NCBI RefSeq assembly: GCF_009183365.2
Contig: NZ_CP068230.1
Location: forward strand, 2,571,001-2,635,000
Direction: 5' to 3'
Length of the DNA stretch: 64,000 nucleotides
From: Shewanella algae
GTDB taxonomy: Bacteria; Pseudomonadota; Gammaproteobacteria; Enterobacterales; Shewanellaceae
The notes under the pieces were generated by a model. That model was not told where the DNA came from and searched no databases. It worked only from the letters and a program-made list of their open reading frames with translations. Of the stretch, positions 62,571 to 64,000 are shown in pieces (the stretch's first letter is position 1; every line of letters begins with the position of its first letter). The position numbers and the translations under genes were made by a program.

Positions 62571-63700
62571 GTCAGCAGGTGCTTGAACTTGCCAAGGAGT
62601 TGATCTCGCGGGCATCTGTTACCCCTCTGGATGAAGGCTGTCAGGCATTGATGGCCGAGCGACTCGCCAAACTGGGCTTTGCCAACGAGTCCATGGTATT
62701 TGAAGATACCACCAATCTCTGGTCTCGCCGCGGTACTGAAGGACCGGTATTTTGTTTTGCCGGCCATACAGATGTGGTACCGCCGGGGGACTTGGCCAAT
62801 TGGCATACTCCGCCCTTCGAGCCAGTGGTTATCGACGACTATCTTCACGGCCGCGGCGCCGCAGATATGAAAGGCTCGCTGGCGGCCATGGTGGTGGCCA
62901 CCGAGCGTTTTGTGACCGCCCATCCGAACCATCAAGGTTCTATCGCTTTTCTGATCACCAGCGATGAAGAGGGCCCTTTTATCAACGGCACCACCCGGGT
63001 GATAGACACCCTGGAAGCGCGCAATGAAAAGATCACCTGGGCCTTGGTGGGTGAGCCATCCAGTACCCTCAAACTGGGCGATGTGGTCAAAAATGGCCGC
63101 CGCGGCAGCCTCACCGGCAATCTCGTCGTCAAGGGTATTCAAGGACATGTGGCCTACCCTCACCTGGCGGATAACCCAGTGCACAAGGCTGCGCCGGCGT
63201 TGGCCGAACTTGCCGCCATGCAGTGGGACAAAGGCAATGAGTTTTTCCCGCCGACCAGTTTTCAAATAGCCAATATCAATGGCGGCACAGGGGCGTCCAA
63301 CGTGATCCCGGGAGAGCTCAAGGTAATGTTCAACTTCCGTTACTCCACCGAAGTCACCGCCGAAGAGCTGATTAAGCGGGTCGAGAATATCCTCGATGCC
63401 CATGGACTGAATTATGAGCTTGGCTGGATCTTTAATGGCCTGCCATTTTTGACCGGCGATGGCCCACTGCTTGAAGCGACCCGCCAAGCGATTAAAGAGG
63501 TAACAGGCTCAGAGACCGACCCGCAAACCTCGGGCGGCACTTCAGATGGGCGCTTTATTGCCCCTACCGGTGCTCAGGTAATAGAGCTGGGTCCGGTGAA
63601 TGCCACCATTCATAAGGTTAATGAGTGCGTTAAAGTCGCGGATCTCGAGCTGTTGGCCCAGTGTTATCAGCGTATCCTGGAAAAACTGTTGTTGGAGTAA
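62567..63700 (+). CDS. dapE: Succinyl-diaminopimelate desuccinylase
   Basis: Lysine and meso-diaminopimelate pathway enzyme that hydrolyses N-succinyl-LL-diaminopimelate. About 377 residues from the ATG at 62567. The di-zinc site shows FAGHTDVVPPGD, GRGAADMKGSLAAM and the catalytic Glu in TSDEEGPFINGT; the C-terminal ligand His is in NATIHKVNECV. Coupled to yffB by overlap. Confidence 0.97.
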   Translation: MSQQVLELAKELISRASVTPLDEGCQALMAERLAKLGFANESMVFEDTTNLWSRRGTEGPVFCFAGHTDVVPPGDLANWHTPPFEPVVIDDYLHGRGAADMKGSLAAMVVATERFVTAHPNHQGSIAFLITSDEEGPFINGTTRVIDTLEARNEKITWALVGEPSSTLKLGDVVKNGRRGSLTGNLVVKGIQGHVAYPHLADNPVHKAAPALAELAAMQWDKGNEFFPPTSFQIANINGGTGASNVIPGELKVMFNFRYSTEVTAEELIKRVENILDAHGLNYELGWIFNGLPFLTGDGPLLEATRQAIKEVTGSETDPQTSGGTSDGRFIAPTGAQVIELGPVNATIHKVNECVKVADLELLAQCYQRILEKLLLE

Positions 63701-63703
63701 GTG

Positions 63704-64000
63704 ATGGCAAGGGGCGATTTTCTCTACGGCCTTGAGACTGAAGCAGAGCCGCAAAGGACACTGGTTAGTCTAAGCGGCAGTGAAAGCGGTTCAGGCGCTG
63801 AAGTTTGGCTGGAAGCCGAGACGGCCAAGGCCTTTCTTGAGATGCAGGCCGCCGCCGAGCAAGATGGCATCGCCCTGGCCATCTGCTCGGGTTATCGCAG
63901 CTTTGAGCGTCAACTCGCGATTTGGAATGCCAAAGCCTCAGGGAAGCGTCCTCTACTGGATAAAGACTCACTCCCTGTGGGTGACATCGGCGCGCTCAGT
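63704..64000 (+). CDS. M15-family D-alanyl-D-alanine carboxypeptidase, truncated by the window end
   Basis: The first 99 residues of a protein that continues past the window. It begins MARGDFLYGLETEAEP and reaches ICSGYRSFERQLAIWNAKAS, the start of the VanY/M15 catalytic domain. No signal peptide in this part, so the product may be cytosolic, as in the Shewanella/Vibrio DapE-linked family. The zinc ligands lie beyond the edge. Confidence 0.8.
   Translation, partial: MARGDFLYGLETEAEPQRTLVSLSGSESGSGAEVWLEAETAKAFLEMQAAAEQDGIALAICSGYRSFERQLAIWNAKASGKRPLLDKDSLPVGDIGALS

Noticed and set aside
62546..63487. 313-residue leftward open frame
   Set aside because: Antisense shadow of dapE.

Overview
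The window reads as a chromosomal segment of a Shewanella-type gammaproteobacterium, probably of the higher-GC branch (S. algae/amazonensis-like). The reasons are the periplasmic hya-hyp [NiFe] hydrogenase operon with perfect FNR/EtrA boxes, CSS-motif EAL and large hybrid histidine kinases, DUF3334, DUF3570/DUF4266 and PepSY/DUF2271 genes, and gammaproteobacterial housekeeping genes (asnS, ptsHI-crr, dapE). The species call is an inference; no rRNA or tRNA is present to anchor it.

Layout. 0-2.7 kb: a CoA-type Nudix hydrolase, a small membrane protein and asnS. 2.7-11.3 kb: a nickel-uptake block with a leftward ABC importer (substrate-binding protein, permease, an unusual permease-ATPase fusion, second ATPase), divergent nikR, and a TonB-dependent receptor. 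Two similar AT-rich palindromes, sharing the 11-mer TATTACGAATA, lie before nikR/nikA and before the receptor and are candidate NikR operators. 11.4-13.4 kb: a QseBC/PmrAB-like two-component pair. 13.6-16.7 kb: a leftward tlpA-DUF4266-DUF3570-apbE operon, which I read as a periplasmic/outer-membrane flavinylation system. 16.7-17.0 kb: a shared divergent promoter region with two FNR/EtrA boxes. 17.0-29.0 kb: one long operon, hyaA-hyaB-hyaC-hyaD-(HypF-like paralogue)-hypF-hypB-hypC-hypD-hypE-hypA, followed by a hairpin terminator. Nickel uptake, hydrogenase structure and the complete Ni-Fe(CN)2CO maturation set are therefore clustered.

29.0-34.5 kb is an AT-rich accessory patch of small genes (SF0329-like, DUF2000, a SUFU-domain immunity-like protein, a frameshifted gene, a secreted protein). 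It looks like a collection of orphan immunity or accessory genes without a recognisable toxin. 34.5-38.4 kb: a secreted protein of unknown function and a DUF4198-DUF2271-PepSY cluster behind a Fur-like box; DUF2271 carries a second candidate flavinylation motif. 38.4-45.6 kb: a FAN1-type VRR-NUC nuclease, an EAL phosphodiesterase, a short MscS channel, a frameshifted methyltransferase, parvulin PpiC, YjbQ and an RsmB-like RNA methyltransferase. 45.7-51.6 kb: a hybrid histidine kinase with HPt and an associated response regulator. 52.3-54.4 kb: psuK-psuG for pseudouridine catabolism, where PsuK carries an N-terminal HTH behind tandem palindromes. 54.9-58.1 kb: DUF3334, a chemoreceptor and an ACT-domain protein. 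58.2-60.8 kb: ptsH-ptsI-crr. 61.3-61.8 kb: a lone AT-rich Imm11-like gene. 62.2-64.0 kb: yffB-dapE and a truncated D,D-carboxypeptidase.

The most noteworthy items are (i) a degenerate HypF paralogue inside the hydrogenase operon, which keeps one CX2C-X18-CX2C zinc module and a Kae1-like tail; (ii) two separate predicted flavinylated electron-transfer systems (DUF3570 and DUF2271) with only one ApbE in view, that ApbE lacking the usual metal-binding Asp; (iii) the NikC-NikD fusion and paired NikR-like operators; and (iv) the orphan immunity-type island.
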